Source: an uncultured Saprospiraceae bacterium
GTDB taxonomy: Bacteria; Bacteroidota; Bacteroidia; Chitinophagales; Saprospiraceae
Assembly (NCBI GenBank): GCA_937944245.1
Contig: CALDYY010000011.1
Location: 1-57,864 of the forward strand
Direction of reading: 5' to 3'
DNA: 57,864 nt
Position numbers and translations under genes: made by a program. Every line of letters starts with the position of its first letter. Positions within the stretch are counted from its first letter, which is position 1. The notes under the pieces were generated by a model. It was not told the DNA's origin. It saw only the letters and a list, made by a program, of their open reading frames with translations, and ran no database searches. This document shows positions 1 through 7,504 of this stretch, one piece after another.

Positions 1-1
1 A

Positions 2-166
2 GTTATCAATGAGATAGAAAGTGAACCAGCTTATTTGCGTCGAGGAATTAACCTAGATGATGTACCGCATTCAGAAGATCAAACGCATTCTCGATGGACA
101 ATATCAGAAGATGAAGAGCCAATGATTCGCGCTAATAATTCCTTTCTACACGATAATGTAGATTAA
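2..166 (+). CDS. ftsZ: Cell division protein FtsZ, C-terminal end only
   Basis: This is the last 54 codons of a gene that enters from the left edge. The reading frame is open from the first base to TAA at 164-166 and ends in NNSFLHDNVD, preceded by a PAYLRR segment and an acidic linker. That arrangement (short PAY(L/M)RR block, variable linker, NSFLHDNVD end) is what I know as the C-terminal tail of Bacteroidota FtsZ, the tubulin-like GTPase that forms the division ring; the tail contacts membrane tethers such as FtsA. The GTPase domain itself lies outside the window, so the call rests on the tail alone. The gene is followed at once by a strong terminator and faces the leftward metal operon. 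Confidence 0.8.
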   Translation, partial: VINEIESEPAYLRRGINLDDVPHSEDQTHSRWTISEDEEPMIRANNSFLHDNVD

Positions 167-167
167 T

Positions 168-201
168 AAAAAATGAGCTAAACTTTAGCTCATTTTTTAT
201 T
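168..201 (+). terminator. Intrinsic terminator of ftsZ
   Basis: A 14-bp perfect stem (168-181 with 185-198) has a 3-base loop. Its 5' arm begins with six A and its 3' arm ends with six T, so it can work in both directions. It sits 2 bases after the ftsZ stop and also about 60 bases past the end of the convergent ABC ATPase gene. Confidence 0.9.
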
Positions 202-259
202 TTAGAATAGGAATATTTTTCATAATCAATTTATAAATATTGTTTAAACCAACAATATT

Positions 260-1009
260 TTAAACACCTAAGCGACTTATTTTGTGTAGCAAAGGTGCTT
301 GACTTTGGAAAGTTCTTGCAATATTTTCATCAGTAAATGTGGTTAACGTATCACCGACAGCAACCACTCTTTGATTTATCATAATAATCTTATCAAAATA
401 ATCTTCTACGGTAGAAAGGTCATGATGAACAATCAGGACGGTCTTCCCTTTTGCTGCCATCTCTTTAAGAATCTCAATAATTTTATTTTCCGTAGTAATG
501 TCCACTCCTACGAATGGCTCATCCAATAAGAAAATTTCAGGAGCTTGGCACAATGCACGCGCTATAAAAGCCCTTTGTTGTTGCCCTCCTGAAAGCTCAC
601 CAATTTGACGGTCTTTTAAATCTGCTATACCCATTTCTTCCAAAGCCTTCAATGCCAATGCTTTATCTGATGCGTTTAAACGTTGTAGCACTTTCTTATG
701 AGGGTATCTTCCCATCAATACTACATCCATAACAGTGGCGGGGAAAGATAAATCAATATCATTTTTTTGAGGTACATACACAACCTCTTTCCGTTTTTTC
801 TCAATAGATTCCCCCATAATACGTATGCTGCCAACATCATGTGTGATTAATCCTAAAATTGCTTTAAAGAGAGTTGACTTCCCAGCACCATTGGGACCAA
901 TCACGCCATAAATGTACCCTGATTCAAGCGTTAAAAATATATTGCTTAACACACGTTCTTGCTCATAAGAAACAGAAAGCTCTTTAATGTCAATCACGAT
1001 TGAACCCAT
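260..1009 (-). CDS. Metal-type ABC transporter ATP-binding protein (ZnuC/MntB family)
   Basis: A 249-residue cytoplasmic ABC ATPase that would power uptake of a divalent metal (Mn, Zn or Fe). Walker A is GPNGAGKST (residues 38-46), the Q-loop glutamine is near 81, the signature LSGGQQQR spans 139-146, Walker B is IFLLDEP (159-165) and the H-loop histidines lie at 195-196. The set is complete, so the protein should be active. Similarity in overall shape and the neighbouring metal-binding receptor and DtxR-type repressor point to the ZnuC/MntB/TroB family. It is the last gene of a four-gene leftward operon, 9 bases after the lipoprotein gene. No gene for the membrane permease that this ATPase needs is present in the operon, which is odd. 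Confidence 0.9.
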   Translation of the reverse strand: MGSIVIDIKELSVSYEQERVLSNIFLTLESGYIYGVIGPNGAGKSTLFKAILGLITHDVGSIRIMGESIEKKRKEVVYVPQKNDIDLSFPATVMDVVLMGRYPHKKVLQRLNASDKALALKALEEMGIADLKDRQIGELSGGQQQRAFIARALCQAPEIFLLDEPFVGVDITTENKIIEILKEMAAKGKTVLIVHHDLSTVEDYFDKIIMINQRVVAVGDTLTTFTDENIARTFQSQAPLLHKISRLGV

Positions 1010-1018
1010 AATTAATCA

Positions 1019-1435
1019 TTATAATTTATCAATTCTAGTTCTATTACTTTCTTTTCTTAATTCTAATATTTGAACCTGATTGCGTCCATCAGTAGATTTC
1101 CATTGTTGAAATTTACCTCTATCTTTAACTTGTATCCAAGTTTTTGAAAAATCAGAATCTCTACTGTCAATATGGATAAATGTTCTATCTGCTGTCCAAG
1201 AAAAAGGTAACATATCTCTTCTATTCACATCAAAAATAGCATAGCTAATATTTTTAGTCCCTGTACCATTGCGTTTGAACGTCATAGTACCGATATTGCT
1301 AAGATAAATACCTTCCTCGCCAGGTGTAGTTGTTTCGTATCTTTCTACTGCCCAAGTACCCACTAAACGATGCGAACACGAACTAAAAATAAAAATGCTT
1401 ATCCACAAAATGCCAACAACTATTTTATTATTCAT
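1019..1435 (-). CDS. Small lipoprotein, lipocalin-like, in metal operon
   Basis: A 138-residue protein with a lipoprotein signal peptide: a short basic start (MNNK), a hydrophobic stretch, and the lipobox FSSC with Cys20. The mature part starts RLVGTWAVERYE and goes on with alternating polar and hydrophobic beta-like segments, a pattern seen in the lipocalin-like lipoproteins common in Bacteroidota; I do not recognise a precise family. It lies between the metal receptor gene and the ABC ATPase gene in the same direction, so it is probably co-expressed and may take part in handling the same metal or in the envelope response to it. The function is inference from position only. Confidence 0.6.
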   Translation of the reverse strand: MNNKIVVGILWISIFIFSSCSHRLVGTWAVERYETTTPGEEGIYLSNIGTMTFKRNGTGTKNISYAIFDVNRRDMLPFSWTADRTFIHIDSRDSDFSKTWIQVKDRGKFQQWKSTDGRNQVQILELRKESNRTRIDKL

Positions 1436-1517
1436 AATTAAATAATTTGATTAAAAATAATAACATTTTAGAACTGTATATTGTTGCTTATCCATTATTT
1501 CTGATAGGGAAGCAACT

Positions 1518-2531
1518 TTATTGCTGAACAGTTTTTATAACAAAAATTAAAATACTAGCAAAAATTAAAATAATAATACCAAATAATAAAATATTATCTT
1601 TAAATTGATTTTGCCTATTTTTAATAACTGCATCCTTTTTCAATGCTTCTACTATAGTATCTGTGTTGTACTTAATCATATCATAATAACTGGGTGCAGG
1701 GCTACTGGCATCGCCAATAGAATCTGAAAATAGACTTCCACCAATGGAAATGTTATTATCAGTTGCTAATTGTTGTAGCAGTTTAGGATTCACAGTTGTT
1801 TCTATAAAGACAGCAGGTATTTTATTTTTTCTTATAACGGAGATAATTCTTCTAATGTCAGCAGTTTGTACTTCTGCTTCCGTAGAGACACCAAGCACTG
1901 GCTCTAAAGTTAAACCATAACGCCTTCCGTAATATTGAAAAGCATCATGTGAAGTAATTAAAAACCTCTGATTTTGAGGTATTTCACTAATCCTTTCAAT
2001 AACATAATTATCTAATGCTTCTAGTTGTTCTTTATAAACACCATAATTAAATTCATATTCTAATTTTCCATCAGGGTCTAGTTCAATAAGAGCATTTTTA
2101 ATATTTTCAATATAAACTAATCCATTTTGAACATTCATCCACGCGTGAGGGTCAGCAGTATTTTTGTAGCTTAAATTTTCTATCGCCTCAATGCCCGTTG
2201 TAATAATGACAATTTTAGCGGAAGTACCTGAATTATCAATTAGTTTTTTGAGCCAGCCTTCAAATCCTAATCCATTCATTAAGATTAAATCGGCTGCTTT
2301 CACCGCTTGCACATCTTTTGGCGTTGGTTCGTAGAGATGTGGGTCGCTACCAATAGGAACAATACTTTCCACTTCTATTTTGTCAGTAGCTATATTTTTT
2401 GTCATATCTGAAAAAATAGAAGCAGTAGCTAATACTTTATATTTCTCTTGTCCTTTTAGCGGATAAAAAAATAAAATACTAGAGAAAGTAAGCAGAAAAA
2501 ACCTAAAAAAAGTAAATTGATGTATTGCCAT
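1518..2531 (-). CDS. Metal ABC transporter substrate-binding protein (ZnuA/TroA family) with C-terminal membrane anchor
   Basis: A 337-residue cluster A-I metal receptor. An N-terminal signal peptide (hydrophobic FFRFFLLTFSSILFFYP, then LKGQ) is followed by the two-lobed fold. Likely metal ligands are the His in SDPHLYEPT, the His in DPHAWMNV, the His in TSHDAFQYYG, and the acidic residues of VFIETTVNP and SDSIGD. Unusually, the C-terminus carries a predicted transmembrane helix (about residues 312-332, NILLFGIIILIFASILIF), so the receptor may be anchored in the inner membrane at its C-terminal end rather than by a lipid. It lies 9 bases after the repressor gene and 82 bases before the lipoprotein gene in a leftward operon. 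Mn versus Zn specificity cannot be settled from sequence here. Confidence 0.9.
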   Translation of the reverse strand: MAIHQFTFFRFFLLTFSSILFFYPLKGQEKYKVLATASIFSDMTKNIATDKIEVESIVPIGSDPHLYEPTPKDVQAVKAADLILMNGLGFEGWLKKLIDNSGTSAKIVIITTGIEAIENLSYKNTADPHAWMNVQNGLVYIENIKNALIELDPDGKLEYEFNYGVYKEQLEALDNYVIERISEIPQNQRFLITSHDAFQYYGRRYGLTLEPVLGVSTEAEVQTADIRRIISVIRKNKIPAVFIETTVNPKLLQQLATDNNISIGGSLFSDSIGDASSPAPSYYDMIKYNTDTIVEALKKDAVIKNRQNQFKDNILLFGIIILIFASILIFVIKTVQQ

Positions 2532-2540
2532 TTTTATAAA

Positions 2541-3209
2541 CTAGCCATTTATTTTTATAAAAATATTATTACTTACTTTATCCGAAAGTAAAAGGTCAAG
2601 CATACCGTTTAACTTTATTTTTACTGATTGGTCGTACTCAAATTTCTCTACCAGTGTAACTTGAGAGTCTAGTGTTAACCCTAAACGATCCAAATACTGC
2701 AAAAAAGTAGCGGAATGTTCTTGCACACCAACTATTGTACCTTTTTCACCCATTTCTAATTTGGAAAGTAACATTTGCTGACGGGTAGTAATCCTTCCTT
2801 CCTCATCGGGAATGGGATCGCCATGAGGATCAAATTTAGGGTAGCCTAAAAATTTTTCTAATCTATTGATTAACTCTTCAGAATTAATATGTTCTAGTTC
2901 TTCTGCCATAGGATGTATTTCATCCCAAGAAAAATTAAGTTTATCTGCTAAAAAAACTTCCCAAAGTCTATGTTTTCGAACTAAATGCGTAGCAATAGCT
3001 CGACCTTCTCGTGTTAAAGTAACGCCACTGTGCTTTTCATAATGAATTAATTCTTTCTTAGCCAAGCGTTTGAGCATATCCGTTACAGATGCCGCACTCG
3101 TATCCATTCTTGTAGAAATAGCTTTATTGCTCGCTCCTTTTTCTTCTTTTTCGCAAATTTTGTATATTGCCTTTAGATAGTTTTCTTCCGTTACTGAAAT
3201 GGAATCCAT
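2541..3209 (-). CDS. DtxR/MntR-family metal-dependent transcriptional repressor
   Basis: The protein has an N-terminal winged helix (SVTEENYLKAIYKI to about residue 65), a central metal-binding and dimerisation domain (VRKHRLWEVFLADKL, the acidic stretch around HPMAEELEHI), and a C-terminal FeoA/SH3-like domain. That three-domain plan is typical of DtxR/MntR/IdeR-type regulators, which bind DNA when loaded with Mn or Fe. I chose the ATG at 3209 (MDSISVTEE) because a -7 promoter box at 3230-3237 would place the transcription start near 3223, leaving almost no leader for the alternative ATG at 3221. It heads the operon that also encodes a metal receptor and ATPase, consistent with autoregulation through the inverted repeat at 3232-3255. 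Confidence 0.88.
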   Translation of the reverse strand: MDSISVTEENYLKAIYKICEKEEKGASNKAISTRMDTSAASVTDMLKRLAKKELIHYEKHSGVTLTREGRAIATHLVRKHRLWEVFLADKLNFSWDEIHPMAEELEHINSEELINRLEKFLGYPKFDPHGDPIPDEEGRITTRQQMLLSKLEMGEKGTIVGVQEHSATFLQYLDRLGLTLDSQVTLVEKFEYDQSVKIKLNGMLDLLLSDKVSNNIFIKING

Positions 3210-3229
3210 GATACAATACATTTTTTTTA

Positions 3230-3258
3230 CAAAGCTAAGTTTTTTAGATTAGCTTAAA
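3230..3258 (-). promoter_or_regulatory. Promoter of the metal operon overlapped by a DtxR/MntR-like operator
   Basis: On the minus strand TAGCTTTG (3237-3230) matches the Bacteroidota -7 consensus TAnnTTTG. A perfect 7-bp inverted repeat, AAGCTAA (3232-3238) and TTAGCTT (3249-3255), overlaps this box. The sequence from 3244 reads TTAGATTAGCTTAA, which resembles the left part of the DtxR-box consensus TTAGGTTAGCCTAA. Binding here would block transcription of the repressor gene itself. The -33 element is poor. Confidence 0.5.
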
Positions 3259-3283
3259 AATGTTTTTCATTAACTAAACGCTT

Positions 3284-3667
3284 ATGAAAGTCTTTTATAT
3301 CATTTTGTCGCTACTTTTTTTGCTATTCGCTATTGCTCAGGTCAATGACCCTGACCCTTGGCTTTGGTTTACTTGGTATATTTTTATTAGTATTTTGCTT
3401 GCTATGGCTGCCTTCAATCGTTTTTGGAATATGGCTATCTGGATTGGTATTGGCGTTGCTTCTGTTACATTATCACTTTTTATTCCGAGTTTTATTCAAT
3501 GGATAAAGGATGGAATGCCCTCCATTGTAACGTCCATGAAAGCGGAATCGCCTTATATTGAATTAGTTAGGGAAACATTAGGTATATTGTTGAGCTTAAT
3601 AACTCTTGCTGGACTATTGCTTCATAGTAGGTTGTTTCGTCGAGCAAATGCAAAAGTTAACGCTTAA
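3284..3667 (+). CDS. TMEM220-family membrane protein
   Basis: A 127-residue protein with four probable membrane helices (about 2-18, 25-43, 46-68 and 92-114). After the first helix it has AQVNDPDPWLWFTWY, the NDPD motif typical of the transmembrane family 220 (Tmemb_220). The family's molecular role is unknown. It starts 75 bases from the divergent metal-repressor gene and has no obvious functional link to it; it shares the intergenic region holding the candidate operator, so co-regulation is possible but unproven. Confidence 0.8.
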   Translation: MKVFYIILSLLFLLFAIAQVNDPDPWLWFTWYIFISILLAMAAFNRFWNMAIWIGIGVASVTLSLFIPSFIQWIKDGMPSIVTSMKAESPYIELVRETLGILLSLITLAGLLLHSRLFRRANAKVNA

Positions 3668-3698
3668 AATCTTATTTTTAGCCGAAAATCCAAATAGA

Positions 3699-3725
3699 TG
3701 ATGAAAGTGTCTAAAACTTTCATCA
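3699..3725 (+). other. Hairpin after the TMEM220 gene
   Basis: A perfect 10-bp stem (3699-3708 with 3716-3725) encloses a 7-base loop 31 bases after the stop codon. No T-run follows, so it is not a textbook intrinsic terminator, though it may stabilise the 3' end of the mRNA. Confidence 0.5.
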
Positions 3726-3733
3726 GGCGCGAT

Positions 3734-3741
3734 TAGTTTTG
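3734..3741 (+). promoter_or_regulatory. Possible -7 element of the membrane protein gene at 3762
   Basis: TAGTTTTG fits TAnnTTTG and lies 20 bases before the ATG, giving a leader of about 14 bases. No convincing TTTG occurs at the expected -33 distance. Confidence 0.35.
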
Positions 3742-3761
3742 ATTTCATAAAAATTTAACGC

Positions 3762-4235
3762 ATGAGCCAGAAAAACAATTATTGGGATAACGGGAAAGTC
3801 AATACAGGGAGTGTTATTATCGGTGCCATCGTGCTGATAATCATGTTGTTTGCATTGTTGAGTCTAGCTAGATTAACTTATCGGTTATTGACTTTTATTG
3901 CTATTCCATTATTAATTGCTACTGCCATTATAGATTATAAGGTATTGGTTGGCTATGTGAATTGGATAGCAAACTTAATAAAGCGAAATGCAGTGCTAGG
4001 CATTGTTTTAACCGTATTGAGTTTGGTGGCATATCCTATTACGGTAAGTTTGCTTTTTGGAAGAGCTTTATTGCAAAGAACGCTACGCAATGCCATTAAA
4101 GAAAACGAAAAGCAGATAAAGCAAAAACAATTAGGTGAATATGTTGATTTTGAGGAGATTGAGACCAAAAAGTATAAAGAAAAATCTAATCAAGTTCCAA
4201 AATCCACTGATAACGATTACGAACGCTTCTTTTAA
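3762..4235 (+). CDS. Conserved-type membrane protein of unknown function
   Basis: A 157-residue protein I do not recognise. The N-terminal 15 residues are polar; then come probable membrane helices at about 17-37, 40-60 and 77-100, and finally a charged C-terminal tail of about 50 residues (KENEKQIKQKQ, EEIETKKYKEKS) that is probably cytoplasmic and partly helical. There is no catalytic motif. It stands alone between two hairpins and upstream of the amidase gene, in the same direction. The frame is open and codon use looks like the neighbours, so I treat it as a real gene. Confidence 0.7.
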   Translation: MSQKNNYWDNGKVNTGSVIIGAIVLIIMLFALLSLARLTYRLLTFIAIPLLIATAIIDYKVLVGYVNWIANLIKRNAVLGIVLTVLSLVAYPITVSLLFGRALLQRTLRNAIKENEKQIKQKQLGEYVDFEEIETKKYKEKSNQVPKSTDNDYERFF

Positions 4236-4256
4236 AGAATTTTCACATTCAAGTCC

Positions 4257-4307
4257 TTTCATTATGCACTCAAATATATTTCAAGTATATTTGAACATAT
4301 AATGAAA
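4257..4307 (+). other. Nested inverted repeat just before the amidase gene
   Basis: Two stacked perfect 9-bp stems form one hairpin: the outer arms 4257-4265 and 4299-4307, a 4/4 internal loop, the inner arms 4270-4278 and 4286-4294, and a 7-base loop. It ends 5 bases before the amidase ATG at 4313, so in RNA it would lie close to the start codon. Confidence 0.6.
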
Positions 4308-4312
4308 AATTA

Positions 4313-5974
4313 ATGATGAAATCGCTATCACTGATTGCATCTTTCCTATTTTGGGGATGTACTCATTTTGCACAATCTAACGCAGACAAAATAACAACGC
4401 AAGAAATTGCTAATGCGGAAACAATATTCGGGCTAAGTTTTACCAATGAAGAGCGCGCTTTGATGCTGCCCGATGTGCAAGAGAATTTGGAGCGCGTATA
4501 TGCCATGCGCCAATATACGATTCCGAACAGTACGCCACCAGCTATTTTGTTCAATCCAGTTCCAGCGAATACTCATTTTAGCAAAGTGCAATATCCAATT
4601 GTTTGGGATTTACCCACGAATGTGAAAATGCCTAAGAACAAAGAGGCTTTAGCATTTTACTCAGTAGCAGATTTATCCTATCTCATTAGAACAAAAGCTG
4701 TTACGAGTGTAGAACTAACAACAATTTATCTTAATCGCTTGAAAAAATACGGCGATACGCTACAATGTGTAATTAGTATTTTGGAAGAACGCGCATTGGC
4801 GCAAGCTAAGAAAGCAGATACAGAAATAGCATCAGGTAAATATCGCGGTGCACTGCACGGTATTCCTTTCGGCGTAAAGGATTTGATGGCAGTAGAAAAT
4901 ACAACAACAACTTGGGGCGCAATGCCTTACAAAGAGCAAGTAATTGAAGAAACGGCGACAGTTGTTCAAAAATTAGAGGAAGCAGGCGCAATTTTAGTGG
5001 CTAAATTAACACTTGGCGCATTGGCAATGGGCGATATTTGGTATGGAGGTGTTACCAAAAACCCTTGGAATTTGCAACAAGGCTCAAGTGGTTCATCGGC
5101 TGGTTCTGCATCTGCTACGGTGGCGGGATTAGTTGCTTTTGCTATTGGCACAGAAACACTTGGTTCTATTGTTTCGCCTTCCACGCGTTGTAGTGCAACA
5201 GGCTTGCGTCCAACTTTTGGTAGAGTAAGCCGTGCAGGCGCAATGGCGTTGAGTTGGAGCATGGATAAAATCGGTCCGATTTGTAGAACAGCCGAAGATT
5301 GTGCTTTGGTGTTTGAGGCGATGATTGGTACAGATGGGAAAGACCAAACACTGTTGGATTTGCCATTCAATTTTAATGCCACCACTCCGTTAAAAGATTT
5401 GAGAATAGGCTATTTAAAAGACCTTTTTGACGAAAGCTATGCTAATAAAGTGCAAGATAGTCTTTCTTTGGAAGTGCTAAGAAAACTAGGTGCGCAACTT
5501 ATTCCTACTACGCTGCCCAATCAAATTGACGTAGTGCCACTGCGCATGATTTTAACAGTGGAATCTGCTGCTGCTTTTGACGAATTGACCCGCTCGAATC
5601 GAGATAGTTTAATGGTACAACAGCATCGCTATGCTTGGCCTAATATTTTTAGGCAATCGCGACTGGTTTCCGCAGTAGATTATTTGCAAGCCAATCGTTT
5701 GCGTTACGAGTTGATTCAGCAAGTACACCAATGGATGCAATCTTTTGATGTAGTGGTAGCACCCAGTTTTGGAGGAACGCAATTACTAATTACCAATTTA
5801 ACAGGGCATCCTTGCGTCGTTGTCCCCAATGGTCATCAAACCAAAGGCGCACCTGCTAGCATTAGTTTTATAGGAAATTTATTTGACGAAGGTAAGATAT
5901 TGACTGTTGCAAAGGCTTATCAAAAAGCTACTGACTTTGAGGACGTTCATCCGCCTTTCTTTGCTGTTAAATAA
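4313..5974 (+). CDS. Amidase-signature hydrolase, exported (probable lipoprotein)
   Basis: A 553-residue amidase-signature enzyme that would hydrolyse an amide bond. The Ser-cisSer-Lys triad can be assigned by spacing: Lys189 (GIPFGVKDL), cis-Ser261 (GSSGSSAGSA) and nucleophile Ser285 (ETLGSI). The start MMKSLSLIASFLFWGC looks like a lipoprotein signal peptide with Cys16 as acceptor, and an extra N-terminal segment of about 110 residues precedes the catalytic domain. It is therefore a cell-envelope amidase, not the GatA subunit of the amidotransferase. The substrate is unknown. The ATG at 4313 gives the full signal; the next codon is also ATG. The gene ends 5 bases before a strong terminator hairpin shared with the convergent trpB2. 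Confidence 0.88.
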   Translation: MMKSLSLIASFLFWGCTHFAQSNADKITTQEIANAETIFGLSFTNEERALMLPDVQENLERVYAMRQYTIPNSTPPAILFNPVPANTHFSKVQYPIVWDLPTNVKMPKNKEALAFYSVADLSYLIRTKAVTSVELTTIYLNRLKKYGDTLQCVISILEERALAQAKKADTEIASGKYRGALHGIPFGVKDLMAVENTTTTWGAMPYKEQVIEETATVVQKLEEAGAILVAKLTLGALAMGDIWYGGVTKNPWNLQQGSSGSSAGSASATVAGLVAFAIGTETLGSIVSPSTRCSATGLRPTFGRVSRAGAMALSWSMDKIGPICRTAEDCALVFEAMIGTDGKDQTLLDLPFNFNATTPLKDLRIGYLKDLFDESYANKVQDSLSLEVLRKLGAQLIPTTLPNQIDVVPLRMILTVESAAAFDELTRSNRDSLMVQQHRYAWPNIFRQSRLVSAVDYLQANRLRYELIQQVHQWMQSFDVVVAPSFGGTQLLITNLTGHPCVVVPNGHQTKGAPASISFIGNLFDEGKILTVAKAYQKATDFEDVHPPFFAVK

Positions 5975-5978
5975 CAAT

Positions 5979-6025
5979 GGCGCTATGGCAAATCCTAGGA
6001 ATTTGCCATAGCGCCCCCATTTTTA
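5979..6025 (+). terminator. Terminator between the amidase gene and trpB2
   Basis: A perfect 15-bp GC-containing stem (5979-5993 with 6001-6015) has a 7-base loop and is followed by CCCATTTTTA on the plus strand. It lies in the 48-base gap between two convergent genes and should stop the rightward transcript. Confidence 0.85.
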
Positions 6026-7387
6026 TGCAATTTCAGGTGTGTTCAATTCAGATAGAGATTGGTGAATTTCCTCTGTGGTTAGTTCATGTCTAACAATATT
6101 GCCTGCAAAATAATCTTCGTAGGCTTTCATGTCAAAATTGCCATGTCCACACAAATTGAACAAGATAGTTTTACTTACGCCTTCTTCTTTGCATCGTTGC
6201 GCTTCTTGAATGGCAGTTGCAATGCCATGTGCTGCTTCTGGAGCTGGGATAATTCCTTCGGCTCTAGCAAAGAGAACACCTGCCTCAAATACTTCAATAT
6301 TATCAACGGCAACCGCTTCAATCAACTTGTCCTTCAACAACTGGCTAACGATAACACCTGCACCATGATACCTTAATCCACCTGCATGGATAGGAGCAGG
6401 TACAAAATTATGACCCAAAGTGTACATCGGCAACAGTGGTGTCATACCAACAGTATCGCCAAAGTCGTATCTAAATACCCCTCTAGTTAATTTAGGGCAT
6501 GAACTTGGCTCACTGGCAATGCAGCGAATATTTTTTCCTTCTTCAAGATTGAGTCGAAGGAATGGAAAGGATAAGCCAGCAAAGTTAGAACCTCCACCAA
6601 ATGGAGCGATGACAATATCAGGCATATCACCTGCTTTTGCCATTTGTATTACTGCCTCTTGTCCAACAATAGTTTGATGCAATTTAACATGGTTGAGTAC
6701 ACTACCCAAAGCATACTTCGTATCGTCGTTCATAGCAGCTCTTTCCACTGCTTCAGATATGGCAATCCCTAAAGAACCCGTCGTGTCTGGATACTGTGCC
6801 AGTATTTTTCTTCCTGCCTCTGTTGCGTTGGAAGGCGATGGAAATACCTTAGCGCCCCAGGTGTTCATCATTATTTTTCGATAGGGTTTATGATGATAGG
6901 ATAGCTTCACCATATAAACTTCACACTCTAAATCAAAATGGTTGCAGGCAAAAGCTAATGCACTGCCCCATTGCCCTGCACCAGTTTCTGTGGTAATCCT
7001 TTTGATGCCTTCTTGCTTGTTGTAGTAGGCTTGAGGCACAGCAGTATTTGGCTTATGCGAACCCGCAGGGCTAACACCTTCGTACTTGTAATAGATTTTG
7101 GCAGGTGTGTCTAAGGCTTTTTCTAAACCATAAGCTCTATATAAAGGTGTTGGTCGCCAAATGGAATAAACATGTCTCACTTCATCGGGAATTTCAACCC
7201 ATTTTTCTTGCGTGACTTCTTGTTTAATTAATTCCATTGGAAACAACGGCGCTAAAGCCTCTGGTCCTATGGGTTCTCTTGTGCCTGGATGTAGAGGGGG
7301 TAGTGGTTTATTAGGCATATCTGCGACAATGTTGTACCATTTTTCTGGTATCTCTTGTTCGCTCAAAATAATTTTTCGTTGCTTCAT
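6023..7387 (-). CDS. trpB: TrpB-like PLP-dependent tryptophan synthase beta chain, TrpB2 type
   Basis: A 454-residue PLP enzyme that joins indole (or a related acceptor) to serine to make tryptophan. The Schiff-base lysine is Lys112 in SHKPNTA, and the phosphate-binding loop is the GGGSN of APFGGGSNFAG. Its length, the extended N-terminus (PLPPLHPGTREP) and the motifs identify the TrpB2 subfamily rather than the TrpA-partnered TrpB1, which is about 400 residues. No trpA or other trp gene lies nearby, which fits TrpB2 proteins that act alone as indole-salvage enzymes. It has its own promoter (7409-7436). The start at 7387 gives a leader of about 15 bases. Confidence 0.92.
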   Translation of the reverse strand: MKQRKIILSEQEIPEKWYNIVADMPNKPLPPLHPGTREPIGPEALAPLFPMELIKQEVTQEKWVEIPDEVRHVYSIWRPTPLYRAYGLEKALDTPAKIYYKYEGVSPAGSHKPNTAVPQAYYNKQEGIKRITTETGAGQWGSALAFACNHFDLECEVYMVKLSYHHKPYRKIMMNTWGAKVFPSPSNATEAGRKILAQYPDTTGSLGIAISEAVERAAMNDDTKYALGSVLNHVKLHQTIVGQEAVIQMAKAGDMPDIVIAPFGGGSNFAGLSFPFLRLNLEEGKNIRCIASEPSSCPKLTRGVFRYDFGDTVGMTPLLPMYTLGHNFVPAPIHAGGLRYHGAGVIVSQLLKDKLIEAVAVDNIEVFEAGVLFARAEGIIPAPEAAHGIATAIQEAQRCKEEGVSKTILFNLCGHGNFDMKAYEDYFAGNIVRHELTTEEIHQSLSELNTPEIA

Positions 7388-7408
7388 ATTAGTTTATATT
7401 GTATGTGA

Positions 7409-7436
7409 CAAAAATAAAATCGAAATAAAGGACAAA
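7409..7436 (-). promoter_or_regulatory. Promoter of trpB2
   Basis: On the minus strand TTTG (7436-7433), 16 bases, then TATTTTTG (7416-7409). The -7 box matches TAnnTTTG; the spacer is slightly short. The predicted start is near 7402, 15 bases before the ATG. Confidence 0.5.
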
Positions 7437-7504
7437 AGATTTGTGCTGTGCTAATATCTAAAAATAGTTTTTCATTATGCTTTCTTTCCTGGACATTCTT
7501 GTAT

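Noticed and set aside
4966-5385. Antisense frames of up to 139 codons inside the amidase gene
   Set aside because: They lie opposite a strongly conserved enzyme with complete active-site motifs and have no independent features.
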